Shown here in pieces: positions 1 to 7,070 of a stretch of DNA of 33,926 bases. The DNA lies in the NCBI GenBank assembly GCA_016213575.1, contig JACRAB010000282.1, positions 1 through 33,926 on the forward strand, given 5' to 3'. The notes beneath the pieces were generated by a model. The model had not been told where the DNA came from and searched no databases. It saw only the letters and a program-made list of their open reading frames with translations. This stretch comes from Actinomycetota bacterium. GTDB lineage: Bacteria; Actinomycetota; Actinomycetes; Actinomycetales; Kineosporiaceae. Position 1 is the first letter of the stretch. Each line of letters begins with the position of its first letter. A program made the position numbers and the translations under genes.

Positions 1-1071
1 GACGACGCAGCCGACCGCGCGCCGCAGCAGGTCCGCGTCGCCGAGGACGAGGACGGCCGGCGCCCCGGGCGGCACCCGGACCTCGCACCCGGCACCGGCG
101 ACCCGGGCGACGTCCGCGGCGAGCGCCCCGAGGTCGACCGGACGCCGGGCCGGCTCCGGGACGGCGTCGGTGCGGGCGAGCACGAGGAGGTCGTCGACGA
201 GGCGGCTCATCCGGTCGGCCTCGGCCCGGACGTCGGCGACGGCCTCGGCGCGGTCGGCGGGTTCGGCGTCGGGCCGCTCGGCGAGGAAGCCGGCGTTGCT
301 CCGGATCGTCGTGAGCGGGGTCCGCAGCTCGTGCGAGGCGTCCGCGACGAAGCGCTTCTGCTCCTCCAGCGCGGCGGCGAGCCGGGCCCGGCCGTCGGCG
401 ATCCGGTCCATCATCGCGTTGAACTCGCGGGCCAGCCGCCCGACCTCGTCGCTGCGGCGGGGGACGTCGAGGCGGCGGCCGAGGTCGCCGGTCCTCGCCA
501 CCTCCCCGACGGTCGTCGCCAGGTCCCGCAGCGGCCGCAGCGCCCGGCCGCTCACGACCCACGAGGCGACCGCGCCGGCCAGGGCCGTGAAGAGCGCCGC
601 GAGCAGCACCGCGCCCCAGAGCCCTTGCCGCTGACCGGTGACGTACGCCGTCTGCTGGACGGCGACCGCGACGCCGTCCGCCCGGGCCCGCCCGACCATC
701 CGGACCTCGACCCCGGCCAGGCTCACGGTGGCCTTCGAGACCTGCCGGGCGAGGGCGTCCTCGACGAGCGAGACCGGCACCTGGGGCGGCCGGCCGCCGA
801 TCCGCGCCTGGCTGTAGACGACCTCCCCGGTCCGGTCGGTGACGACGACCGCGGGGTCCAGGGACGTCCCGAGGTCGGTGACGATCGCCGGCGACGCCGA
901 GCCGCCGGGCTCGAACCCGGCGGCGGCCGCCGTGGCGAGCGCGTCGAGGGCGTCGTCCTGGTCCTGCGGGCCGGCCGCGGTCGCGAGCGCCACGAGGAGC
1001 AGCGCGAAGAGCAGGACCGTCCCCGCGGCGAGCACCGTGCCGAGCGCCGCGAGCCGCCAGCGCGCGCTCAC
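1..1071 (-). CDS. Sensor histidine kinase, N-terminal part (runs off the window)
   Basis: Membrane sensor kinase that would autophosphorylate and pass phosphate to the response regulator encoded just before it. The frame starts at GTG 1071 and stays open to base 1 (357 codons). Visible in order: a transmembrane segment at about residues 12-33, an extracytoplasmic region of about 115 residues, a second transmembrane segment at about 151-174, a HAMP linker (175-227) and a HisKA dimerisation domain with the H-box FVADASHELRTPL, phospho-acceptor His247. The ATP-binding N, G1 and G2 boxes lie beyond the window edge. The start overlaps the regulator's stop as GTGA, so the pair is translationally coupled. 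The stimulus is not evident from sequence. Confidence 0.93.
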   Translation of the reverse strand, partial: MSARWRLAALGTVLAAGTVLLFALLLVALATAAGPQDQDDALDALATAAAAGFEPGGSASPAIVTDLGTSLDPAVVVTDRTGEVVYSQARIGGRPPQVPVSLVEDALARQVSKATVSLAGVEVRMVGRARADGVAVAVQQTAYVTGQRQGLWGAVLLAALFTALAGAVASWVVSGRALRPLRDLATTVGEVARTGDLGRRLDVPRRSDEVGRLAREFNAMMDRIADGRARLAAALEEQKRFVADASHELRTPLTTIRSNAGFLAERPDAEPADRAEAVADVRAEADRMSRLVDDLLVLARTDAVPEPARRPVDLGALAADVARVAGAGCEVRVPPGAPAVLVLGDADLLRRAVGCVV

Positions 1072-1781
1072 CCGCCCTCCCGCAGCACGTAGCCGGCCCC
1101 GCGGACGGTGTGCAGCAGCCGCACCGGGCGCCCGTCGTCGATCTTGCGGCGCAGGTAGCCGACGTACACGTCGACGACGTTGGACGCCGTCCGGGCGTCC
1201 AGGCCCCACACGGCGTCGAGCAGGCGCTCGCGGGAGAGCACGACCCGCGGGTGCCGGACGAAGTGCTCGAGGAGGCGGAACTCCTGCGTCGTGAGGTCGA
1301 CGGGCTCACCGGCCCGCAGCACCGTCATCGCGGCCGGGTCGAGCTCGAGGTCGGCCAGCCGCAGAACGACGGCGCCCGCGGCGTCCGGGGCGTCCGTCGC
1401 GGCGGACGCCGTCCTGCGGCGCAGCAGCGCCCGCACCCGGGCGAGCAGCTCGTCGTGGTCGAACGGCTTGACGAGGTAGTCGTCGGCGCCGGCGTCGAGC
1501 CCGGTGACCCGGTCCCGGACGGCGTCCCGGGCGGTGACCATGAGGATCGCGACGTCGTCGCCCGCCGCGCGGACCCGCCGGCAGATCTCCACGCCGTCGA
1601 CGCCCGGGAGCATGACGTCGAGGACGACGAGGTCGGGCGGGTCGTCCCGGATCGCGGCGAGGCCCGCCGGGCCGTCCGCGGCCACCCGGACCCGGTGCCC
1701 GTCGTAGGTGAGGGCACGCCGGATCGACGCGGCGAGCCGCGTGTCGTCCTCGACGACGAGGACACTCCCCCGGCGGGTCAT
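1068..1781 (-). CDS. OmpR-family response regulator
   Basis: DNA-binding partner of the kinase at 1-1071. The 237-residue product has a receiver domain (1-120) with acidic pocket E11/D12/D13, phospho-acceptor Asp55 in LVVLDVMLPG, Thr83 and Lys105, then a winged-helix output domain (about 135-237) ending in the typical LLHTVRGAGYVL. I chose ATG 1781; a GTG two codons upstream (1787) is equally possible. A much longer open frame extends to 2834 but its extension lies antisense to the CDF gene and is not real. The gene is divergent from the metal-efflux gene 33 bp away, so that gene is a plausible target, but this is inference. Confidence 0.95.
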   Translation of the reverse strand: MTRRGSVLVVEDDTRLAASIRRALTYDGHRVRVAADGPAGLAAIRDDPPDLVVLDVMLPGVDGVEICRRVRAAGDDVAILMVTARDAVRDRVTGLDAGADDYLVKPFDHDELLARVRALLRRRTASAATDAPDAAGAVVLRLADLELDPAAMTVLRAGEPVDLTTQEFRLLEHFVRHPRVVLSRERLLDAVWGLDARTASNVVDVYVGYLRRKIDDGRPVRLLHTVRGAGYVLREGG

Positions 1782-1814
1782 GGTCACGGACGCTAGCCGA
1801 CCTACGCTGTCCGG
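1782..1814. promoter_or_regulatory. Divergent promoter region, both transcripts probably leaderless
   Basis: Only 33 bp separate the two divergent starts. On the plus strand TACGCT lies 6 bases before the GTG of the CDF gene; on the minus strand TAGCGT lies 8 bases before the ATG of the regulator. Neither start has a Shine-Dalgarno sequence, so both -10-like hexamers would place transcription at or next to the start codon. Matching -35 boxes are weak. Confidence 0.4.
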
Positions 1815-2753
1815 GTGGGCGGTCAGGGACATGGGCACGGCGGGCACGCGCACGGCCACACCCACCTGCCGCCGGACGGCGCGCGCGGCCGGCTGGTCGC
1901 CGTCCTCGCGGTCTCGGTGACGATCCTCGCGGTCGAGGTCGTCGGGGCCGTCGTGTCGGGCAGCCTCGCGCTGCTCGCCGACGCCGGGCACGTGCTCACC
2001 GATGTCGCCGGGCTCGCGCTCGCCGTCGCCGCGGCGACGCTGGCCCGCCGGCCGGCGACCGACCGGCGGACGTGGGGGTTCCGCCGCGCGGAGGTGCTCG
2101 CGGCCGCCGCGCAGGCGGCCGTCCTGCTCGCCGTCGGCGTCTACGTCGTCGTCGAGGCGCTGCGGCGGCTCGTCGACCCGCCGCCCGTCGACGCCCCGCT
2201 CATGCTCGCCTTCGGCGGCGTCGGGCTGCTCGGCAACCTCGTCGGGCTCGCACTGCTCGTCGGCCGCCGCGGGGAGAACCTCAACACCCGGGCCGCGTTC
2301 CTCGAGGTGCTCAACGACGCCCTGGGCTCGGTCGCGGTCGTCCTCGCGGCGCTCGCCGTCCTCGCCGGGGGCTGGCTGCGGGCGGACGGCGCCGCCTCCC
2401 TCGTCATCGGCCTGCTCATCCTGCCCCGCACGTGGAAGCTCCTGCGCGAGACCGTCGACGTGCTCCTGGAGACGACCCCGAGGGGCGTGGACCTCGCCGA
2501 GGTGCGCAGCCACGTGCTCGGCCTGCCGCACGTGCTCGGCGTCCACGACCTGCACGCCTCGACGGTCGCCACCGGGCTGCCGGTGCTCTCCGCCCACGTC
2601 GTCGTCGACGACGCCTGCTTCCACGACGGTCACGTGCCCCAACTGCTCGACGAGGTGCAGGCGTGCCTCGCCGGGCACTTCGACGTCGAGCACTCGACGT
2701 TCCAGTTCGAGTCCACCGCCCACGCCGACCACGAGCACGCCGCGCACCACTGA
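1815..2753 (+). CDS. Cation diffusion facilitator (CDF) metal efflux protein, CzcD/ZitB-like
   Basis: Proton-coupled exporter of divalent metals (zinc, cobalt or cadmium class) in the cytoplasmic membrane. The 312-residue product has a histidine-rich N-terminus (six His in residues 6-17), six predicted membrane segments between about 27 and 205, the metal-site residues H59 and D63 in segment 2, and E164/D168 (EVLND) in segment 5. A cytoplasmic C-terminal domain follows (about 215-300), and the tail is again His-rich. Zinc transporters such as ZitB have His at the position of E164; a Glu is known in some CzcD-like members, so specificity may be broader. The start is GTG without a ribosome binding site, consistent with a leaderless transcript. 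Confidence 0.92.
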   Translation: MGGQGHGHGGHAHGHTHLPPDGARGRLVAVLAVSVTILAVEVVGAVVSGSLALLADAGHVLTDVAGLALAVAAATLARRPATDRRTWGFRRAEVLAAAAQAAVLLAVGVYVVVEALRRLVDPPPVDAPLMLAFGGVGLLGNLVGLALLVGRRGENLNTRAAFLEVLNDALGSVAVVLAALAVLAGGWLRADGAASLVIGLLILPRTWKLLRETVDVLLETTPRGVDLAEVRSHVLGLPHVLGVHDLHASTVATGLPVLSAHVVVDDACFHDGHVPQLLDEVQACLAGHFDVEHSTFQFESTAHADHEHAAHH

Positions 2754-2787
2754 GCGGCCGTCACCCGGTGCGGCCGGGGCGCGCGGT

Positions 2788-2808
2788 GTCACCCGGCCGC
2801 CGGGTGAC
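2788..2808. terminator. Hairpin downstream of the CDF gene
   Basis: Perfect 9-bp inverted repeat gtcacccgg/ccgggtgac with a 3-base loop, 35 bp after the CDF stop codon. There is no T-tract, as is common for hairpins at gene ends in GC-rich actinobacteria. The rest of 2754-2911 holds nothing I can name. Confidence 0.45.
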
Positions 2809-2911
2809 GCGGCGACGCTGCGCGACCGCCGCACGGTGCGCGTTGGGCCGGTCAGGGGTCCCCCGCCAGGCTGCTGTCACATCGGCGCGGCGGCGACCGA
2901 CGATGTGAGAC

Positions 2912-3427
2912 GTGAGCACCCCCGCCGAGATCGAGTCGACCGTCACGGTGATGCCGCCCGACGTCCTCGACGACCTCACCCGGGCGCAGCTCCAGGACGC
3001 CGTCCAGCGGCACGACCCGGTCGTCGACGCGCGCCGGTGGTCGAGGGTCGCCTTCTTCGTCATGACCCTCGTCGTGTGGTTCCCGACGGTGTGGTCGGGC
3101 ACCAAGGGCGCCGAGATCGCCGTCCAGCAGTGGGGCGCCGTCATCGCGCTGACGATCGGGCTGCACCTCGTCCTCGCGACGGCGAACCGCTTCGCCAAGG
3201 AGAACGCCCGCGCGGTCCTGCGGCGGGACTCGATCGCCCGCTCGATCATCGGCGCCGAGCAGCTGGCCGAGCAGCAGGCCAAGCTCGAGGCGGCGCAGGC
3301 CAAGCTCAAGGCCGACATCGACCGCAAGGCCGCGGCCCAGAAGGAGGCCGACGCCAAGGCGAAGGCCGAGCGCGAGGCCGTCGAGGCGCTCGCCGACGCG
3401 ATGGCCCAGGTCGCCAAGCAGCCGTGA
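2912..3427 (+). CDS. Small membrane protein with C-terminal coiled coil, function unknown
   Basis: I do not recognise a family. The 171-residue product starts at GTG 2912. It has a polar N-terminus (1-42), two hydrophobic segments (about 45-62 and 72-90), and a long alanine/lysine/glutamate-rich helix (about 112-165) with the look of a coiled coil, ending VAKQP. The membrane-plus-coiled-coil layout suggests a scaffold or anchor. Before prophage insertion this gene faced the end of the 3-hydroxyacyl-CoA dehydrogenase gene: its stop lies 24 bp from the displaced stop codon at 3452-3454. Confidence 0.8.
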   Translation: MSTPAEIESTVTVMPPDVLDDLTRAQLQDAVQRHDPVVDARRWSRVAFFVMTLVVWFPTVWSGTKGAEIAVQQWGAVIALTIGLHLVLATANRFAKENARAVLRRDSIARSIIGAEQLAEQQAKLEAAQAKLKADIDRKAAAQKEADAKAKAEREAVEALADAMAQVAKQP

Positions 3428-3429
3428 CG

Positions 3430-3450
3430 CCGCCCGGCCCGGCCGGGCGG
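3430..3450. terminator. Bidirectional hairpin between formerly convergent genes
   Basis: Perfect 10-bp inverted repeat ccgcccggcc/ggccgggcgg around a single central base, starting 3 bases after the stop at 3427. Before integration it lay between the convergent ends of the 2912-3427 gene and the dehydrogenase gene and could have stopped both transcripts. The prophage now separates it from the dehydrogenase by 18 kb. Confidence 0.55.
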
Positions 3451-3457
3451 GTCAGCC

Positions 3458-3470
3458 GTACGCGTAGAAC
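3458..3470. other. attL core, with displaced end of the host dehydrogenase gene
   Basis: Core repeat gtacgcgtagaac. Read on the minus strand, 3470-3452 continues as Phe-Tyr-Ala-Tyr-Gly-stop, which is the original C-terminus of the 3-hydroxyacyl-CoA dehydrogenase now ending at 21903. The matching core is attR at 21909-21921. Confidence 0.9.
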
Positions 3471-3474
3471 GGCG

Positions 3475-3507
3475 CGAGGCATCGCCGCGACCTGCGGCGA
3501 TGCCTCG
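3475..3507 (-). terminator. Terminator-like hairpin at the end of the phage late operon
   Basis: Perfect 14-bp inverted repeat cgaggcatcgccgc / gcggcgatgcctcg with a 5-base loop, 57 bp past the last phage gene on the minus strand and next to attL. It probably ends leftward transcription so that it does not enter the host. No T-tract. It lies inside the attP region and could also bend or bind recombination proteins. Confidence 0.6.
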
Positions 3508-3526
3508 AACCGTGCCCTGACCTGCG
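3507..3526 (+). repeat. att-flanking direct repeat A, left copy
   Basis: gaaccgtgcYctgacctgcg, here with C at the variable position. The right copy (21880-21899) has T there; the other 19 bases match. Same orientation on both sides of the core in attP, as expected for integrase arm-type or excisionase sites. Confidence 0.7.
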
Positions 3527-3563
3527 ACGACGTGCCTGCACTGTTCGTCACTGATCGGCGGCG

Positions 3564-3773
3564 CTAGTTGCTCTCGTGTGCCCCGGATGTGCCCCGGACG
3601 GGTGTGACCCGCGACCGGGCGACGAGGGCGAGCCCGGCGCCGGTGACGCCGAGGACGGCCGCGGCCTGCGCGTCGGTGAGGTCCAGGCCGAACGCGACGC
3701 CGGCGACGAGCAGCGCCTGGACGAGGGCGACGACGAGGACCGGCTCCCGGCGGATCCGCTCGACGACGCTCAC
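3564..3773 (-). CDS. Small two-helix membrane protein, holin candidate
   Basis: Last gene of the leftward phage operon, 69 residues from GTG 3773, overlapping the endolysin stop as GTGA. It has two hydrophobic segments (about 12-28 and 35-52) separated by a short turn, and charged ends, which fits a class II holin that lets endolysin reach the peptidoglycan. The call rests on size, topology and position beside the endolysin, since holins share little sequence. Its last codons lie in the att-flanking repeat at 3576-3594. Confidence 0.6.
   Translation of the reverse strand: MSVVERIRREPVLVVALVQALLVAGVAFGLDLTDAQAAAVLGVTGAGLALVARSRVTPVRGTSGAHESN
3576..3594 (+). repeat. att-flanking direct repeat B, left copy
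   Basis: gtgtgccccggatgtgccc, identical over 19 bp to 21851-21869. Here it encodes part of the holin candidate's C-terminus on the minus strand; on the right it encodes the integrase C-terminus. Candidate integrase arm site. Confidence 0.7.
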
Positions 3774-4195
3774 GCTGCGGCCTTGAGCTGGAAGTGCATC
3801 GGGTCGGGGCGGGTGAAGTCGGCGCCCCACTCCATGCGGCGGCCGTGCGCGGACGTCTTGAGGTACCACCGGATCACCCGGACCTGGTCTGCGGTCCACC
3901 CGGCGTAGCGTGCGCCGCCCATCGGGTGCTGGGAGGCGTTGGTGTCGATGGCGGTGCCGGCGGCGTGCTCGCTCCACTTCGTCGACGAGCCGCGCTGCAG
4001 GCGGTGCGCGTACCCGCCGTCCCAGCCGGGCTCGGCGAACGGCTCGACGGAGTCGAGGAACGTGAGCAGGGCCTTGAAGCTGGCGGCGTGGGCCGTCGCG
4101 ACCCGGAAGGCGGCGCCGCCGACCTTGAGGACGGTCGTGAGGTCGTCGACGTCGTCCGGGGCGATGACGGCGTACCCGTTGGGGGTCTTGGGCAT
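3770..4195 (-). CDS. Endolysin, peptidase M15 family (VanY/D-Ala-D-Ala carboxypeptidase-like)
   Basis: Zinc peptidase expected to cut cell-wall peptide bridges for host lysis. The 141-residue product carries the M15 signature SEHAAGTAID (75-84) with zinc ligands H77 and D84, and DPMHFQL (131-137) with third ligand H134. D131 sits where many family members have the catalytic Glu. No separate cell-wall-binding domain or signal peptide is present, so export depends on a holin. It lies between two small membrane-associated genes in the lysis cassette. Confidence 0.88.
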   Translation of the reverse strand: MPKTPNGYAVIAPDDVDDLTTVLKVGGAAFRVATAHAASFKALLTFLDSVEPFAEPGWDGGYAHRLQRGSSTKWSEHAAGTAIDTNASQHPMGGARYAGWTADQVRVIRWYLKTSAHGRRMEWGADFTRPDPMHFQLKAAA

Positions 4196-4216
4196 GGTGC
4201 TCCTTCGGTGGGCGGG

Positions 4217-4396
4217 TCAGAGGAGGCCGGCGAGGCGGCCGGCGGCGCCACCGGCGGCGGCCGCGGCGCCGATGGCGAGCCACTTCGTGCGTTCGAGGGC
4301 GCGGATCCGGGTCTCGTGGTCGCCCTGCTGGGTGAGGGCGATCTCGAGCTTCGTCTTGATCTCGATGAGCAGGTCGCGGATCGACTCTTCGGTCAT
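4217..4396 (-). CDS. Small coiled-coil/transmembrane protein, XhlA-like lysis accessory candidate
   Basis: 59 residues from ATG 4396, overlapping the upstream stop as ATGA. Residues 1-37 form an amphipathic, charged helix (IRDLLIEIKTKLEIALTQQ) and residues 40-59 a small-residue hydrophobic segment rich in Ala and Gly. This layout matches XhlA-type haemolysin/holin accessory proteins and small phage holins with an N-terminal coiled coil. The assignment is by layout and position upstream of the endolysin. Confidence 0.6.
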   Translation of the reverse strand: MTEESIRDLLIEIKTKLEIALTQQGDHETRIRALERTKWLAIGAAAAAGGAAGRLAGLL

Positions 4397-4923
4397 CAGG
4401 ACACCCGCGTGTAGACCATGTACGAGGCGGAGTTGACGATCGCGGACTCGGCGGCGGCGGTCTCGGTGTTCTGCGCCCAGCGCCACCGGAAGGTGCCGCC
4501 CGTGGCGGACTCGACCCAGCCCCACTCGCGGATCATCGAGTCGGACGACGCGGACGCCATCGTGTAGTCGATGTCGGTCGCGGTGCCGTGGAACCCGAAC
4601 CGGCCGTTCGCGTCGTCGCGAGCCACCACGCCGCCGCTGGTCGTCGCTGCGGGACCGAGCGCCCACTTGCCGCCGGTCATGTCGACGGGGCCGTCCCAGT
4701 CGCTCTTGAAGTCGGCGGTGGCGGTGGCCTTGGCAGCGACGATGACGTCGACGACGTACCGGGCGCCCGGGACCATCGTGAAGAACAGGGCGTCGTCGTT
4801 CTGGATCGTGGCCGAGTCGGTGACGGTCTCGGCGGCGCCCTTGAAGACGTAGGCGGGGATGCCGATGGAGACGCCGGGCACGAAGTCCCCGGCGTCGACC
4901 TTGCCGCCTGCTGCGAGTGTCAT
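4396..4923 (-). CDS. Phage minor tail/receptor-side protein, family not recognised
   Basis: 175 residues from ATG 4923 (ATGA overlap with the large tail protein). Beta-rich throughout, with alternating hydrophobic residues, a central YVVDVIVAAKATATADFK, and a C-terminal half rich in Trp and Tyr (WRWAQNTETAAAES, SYMVYTRVS). No membrane segment. Its place directly after the tail-tip protein and before the lysis genes suggests a short tail fibre or tip decoration that touches the host surface. Function is inferred from position. Confidence 0.6.
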   Translation of the reverse strand: MTLAAGGKVDAGDFVPGVSIGIPAYVFKGAAETVTDSATIQNDDALFFTMVPGARYVVDVIVAAKATATADFKSDWDGPVDMTGGKWALGPAATTSGGVVARDDANGRFGFHGTATDIDYTMASASSDSMIREWGWVESATGGTFRWRWAQNTETAAAESAIVNSASYMVYTRVS

Positions 4924-7070
4924 GGCTGCCTCTCACCGAGTCCGTAGAAGACGGGGTCGGCGAGCACCACGGCCGACCCGGTCAGGTGTGTCTTGCTGAC
5001 GCCGTTGACGGCTCGGATGACGGTGAACACGCTGCCGGTCACGTCCGTCACGGTCATGAGCTCGCCGTTGATGAGCACGCCGTAGGACCCGTCCGCGGAC
5101 GTCCAGGCCACCCCGGCCGGCGGGGTGACTGTGAACGTCGTCTGGCTCGTCGTGGTGATGCCGGGCGCCGCGACAGTCGTCCCGTCGCCCGAGTAGCGGT
5201 CGCCGGCGGTCCCCCACTTGCCGACCCGCAGCGGCCGCGCCGGCGTGCACCGGTACTCGACCTTCCAGGCGTGCGGGGTGATGGTCTCCTCGTAGCCCTG
5301 GACGATGGCCTCGACGGACTGCGGGGGCAGCCACGCGGGCAGCTGCGTGACCCGCAGAAGGTCGCCGAGGTCGAGGGCGAGGACGGCGTCCCGCAGGCCG
5401 GTGTTCCCGAGGAACGTCGGATGCGCCAGGTTGACGCCGATCGACGGCCACCGGGCCTCGTCGTGGGTGCCCATGTGCGCCCGCCACGACGCCTGCGGGG
5501 CGCACTGCGCGTCCGTCGACAGGGACAGGGTCTGCTCGTCGTCGTAGACACCGACAGCGGCCGTCCCGAGGGGCCCCGTCGTCTCGGTCCACGTCGACGA
5601 CGTGCCGCCGGCCCGGGTGGCGGTGACGACGTTGCGGGTGGCCTGGTCGTCGTCGACGGGCTCGAAGGGCAGCAGCAGGTTGTCGGTGTAGGGGATCGTC
5701 GCGGTCGGGGCCTGCGAGTACATCGACTCCAGCGACCGGTACGCGAGGTCGTCGGACGACCGGGGCTCGTAGAGGATCCCGCCGTCCGCGTCGGCGGCCT
5801 CGCGCATGAGGGCGACGAGGTCGTCGACACCCTGCGCCCCGACCGGCGTGACGTCGGTGGCGGTGAGCACCTCGGGGGTCGCCACGATCCCGTTCTCGGT
5901 GGCGAGCCGAGAGATCCGGTCGTGGGCGCGCTCGCCCCGCCAGCCGGCGAGCTGCTGCGCCGACACGGTGAACAGCGACGTGATCGCCCGCTCGACGCTC
6001 ACGTGGCCGATCGCGACGTCGCCGACCGCGGCGGACGTCGGGTTGAAGTCGAGCTCGGTGATGACGCCGAGGGTCGCCGTCGCGAACGACCCGGTGACCG
6101 TGACGCCGGCGTCGGCGCCGACCTCGTACCGGGACAGGGTCACGGAGATGTTCGCCCCGGACTGCGTCATCTCCAGGGACACGCGCTGCTTCTTGCCGCC
6201 GGAGTTGCCGAGCCACCCGGACGCCGACCCGGCCGAGGTCCCGTCGTCGCGGATCCCGTTGATGAAGAACGACCCGGTGCCGGACCCCTCGTACTGGAGC
6301 TCGACGTAGTTCAGGGTGCCCGAGCACTTCGCCCGCAGCAGGACCGTCCCGGCGGCGGTCGCGGCCGGGATGTAGCCGATCCACCGGACCTGCGCGACCG
6401 GGGTCGCCGCCGGGGTGTAGCGCGGGACCCTCGCGACGAGCCGGCCGTCCTGCAGGGTGGGGATCGGCTGGGACGCCTGGAACCCGGAGTAGGCGGCCAG
6501 GGACGGCGTGCCGGTCGGGGTGATGGGCCGGCCGCCGACCGCGGCCGCGAGGGTGGAGGAGTCGGCGCCGTCCTCGAGCGGCCAGTACGCGACGAGGTCC
6601 GTCCCGATCGTCGTGATCGCCCGGTACAGCACGGACCGCAGCGGCGTCGCGCCCTGGACGAGGCGGCGCAGGACCCCGGAGCACTCGAGGTTGACGGTGA
6701 CGGACGGCTCGCCCTTCTTCGTCCACGACTGCGGCCACTGCGTGACCTCGCCCCAGAACCGGTAGAACACCGGGCCGCCGGCGGTCGGCTGCGTCGACAC
6801 CCGCACCGGCGTGTTCCGGCCGATGAGCCCGAAGAACGGGCTCGCGGGGTTGCGCGGCGAGTACTTCCCGAGCACCGACCGCAGGCGCAGCGTCATCCGC
6901 GACGGGCCCGGCTGCCCGCCGGCGTCCTCGCGGCCCCGGACGATGCTGACGCCGTCGTCGCCCAGGTCCGCGGTGACGTCCTTCCAGGCGCCTGCGATGA
7001 AGAGCTCGACCTTGAGGAACCCGGTCCGGAACGGCGACAGGTCCCCGGGGAACTCGGTGGCCCTGCTCAC
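4920..7070 (-). CDS. Large minor tail (tail-tip) protein with a lectin-like domain
   Basis: 716 residues from GTG 7070, overlapping the tape-measure stop as GTGA; the longer open frame to 7820 is antisense noise. The N-terminal 170 residues (starting SRATEFPGDL) resemble actinophage tail-tip proteins, followed by a concanavalin/LamG-like domain introduced by the typical LVAYWPLEDG (about 165-330), then a beta-rich region containing AHDRISRLATENG typical of baseplate-hub proteins. It is expected to form the tail tip with the tape measure end and to make host contact. Functional call is by position (first large gene after the tape measure) and the LamG-like stretch. Confidence 0.8.
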   Translation of the reverse strand: MSRATEFPGDLSPFRTGFLKVELFIAGAWKDVTADLGDDGVSIVRGREDAGGQPGPSRMTLRLRSVLGKYSPRNPASPFFGLIGRNTPVRVSTQPTAGGPVFYRFWGEVTQWPQSWTKKGEPSVTVNLECSGVLRRLVQGATPLRSVLYRAITTIGTDLVAYWPLEDGADSSTLAAAVGGRPITPTGTPSLAAYSGFQASQPIPTLQDGRLVARVPRYTPAATPVAQVRWIGYIPAATAAGTVLLRAKCSGTLNYVELQYEGSGTGSFFINGIRDDGTSAGSASGWLGNSGGKKQRVSLEMTQSGANISVTLSRYEVGADAGVTVTGSFATATLGVITELDFNPTSAAVGDVAIGHVSVERAITSLFTVSAQQLAGWRGERAHDRISRLATENGIVATPEVLTATDVTPVGAQGVDDLVALMREAADADGGILYEPRSSDDLAYRSLESMYSQAPTATIPYTDNLLLPFEPVDDDQATRNVVTATRAGGTSSTWTETTGPLGTAAVGVYDDEQTLSLSTDAQCAPQASWRAHMGTHDEARWPSIGVNLAHPTFLGNTGLRDAVLALDLGDLLRVTQLPAWLPPQSVEAIVQGYEETITPHAWKVEYRCTPARPLRVGKWGTAGDRYSGDGTTVAAPGITTTSQTTFTVTPPAGVAWTSADGSYGVLINGELMTVTDVTGSVFTVIRAVNGVSKTHLTGSAVVLADPVFYGLGERQP

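Noticed and set aside
1068-2834. A 588-codon minus-strand frame whose C-terminal part is the response regulator
   Set aside because: The part beyond 1787 lies antisense to the well-supported CDF gene and has random Arg/Gly/Asp-rich composition; the regulator starts at 1781 or 1787.
3427-3563. tRNA gene as integration target near attL
   Set aside because: No cloverleaf can be drawn; the target is the end of the dehydrogenase gene.
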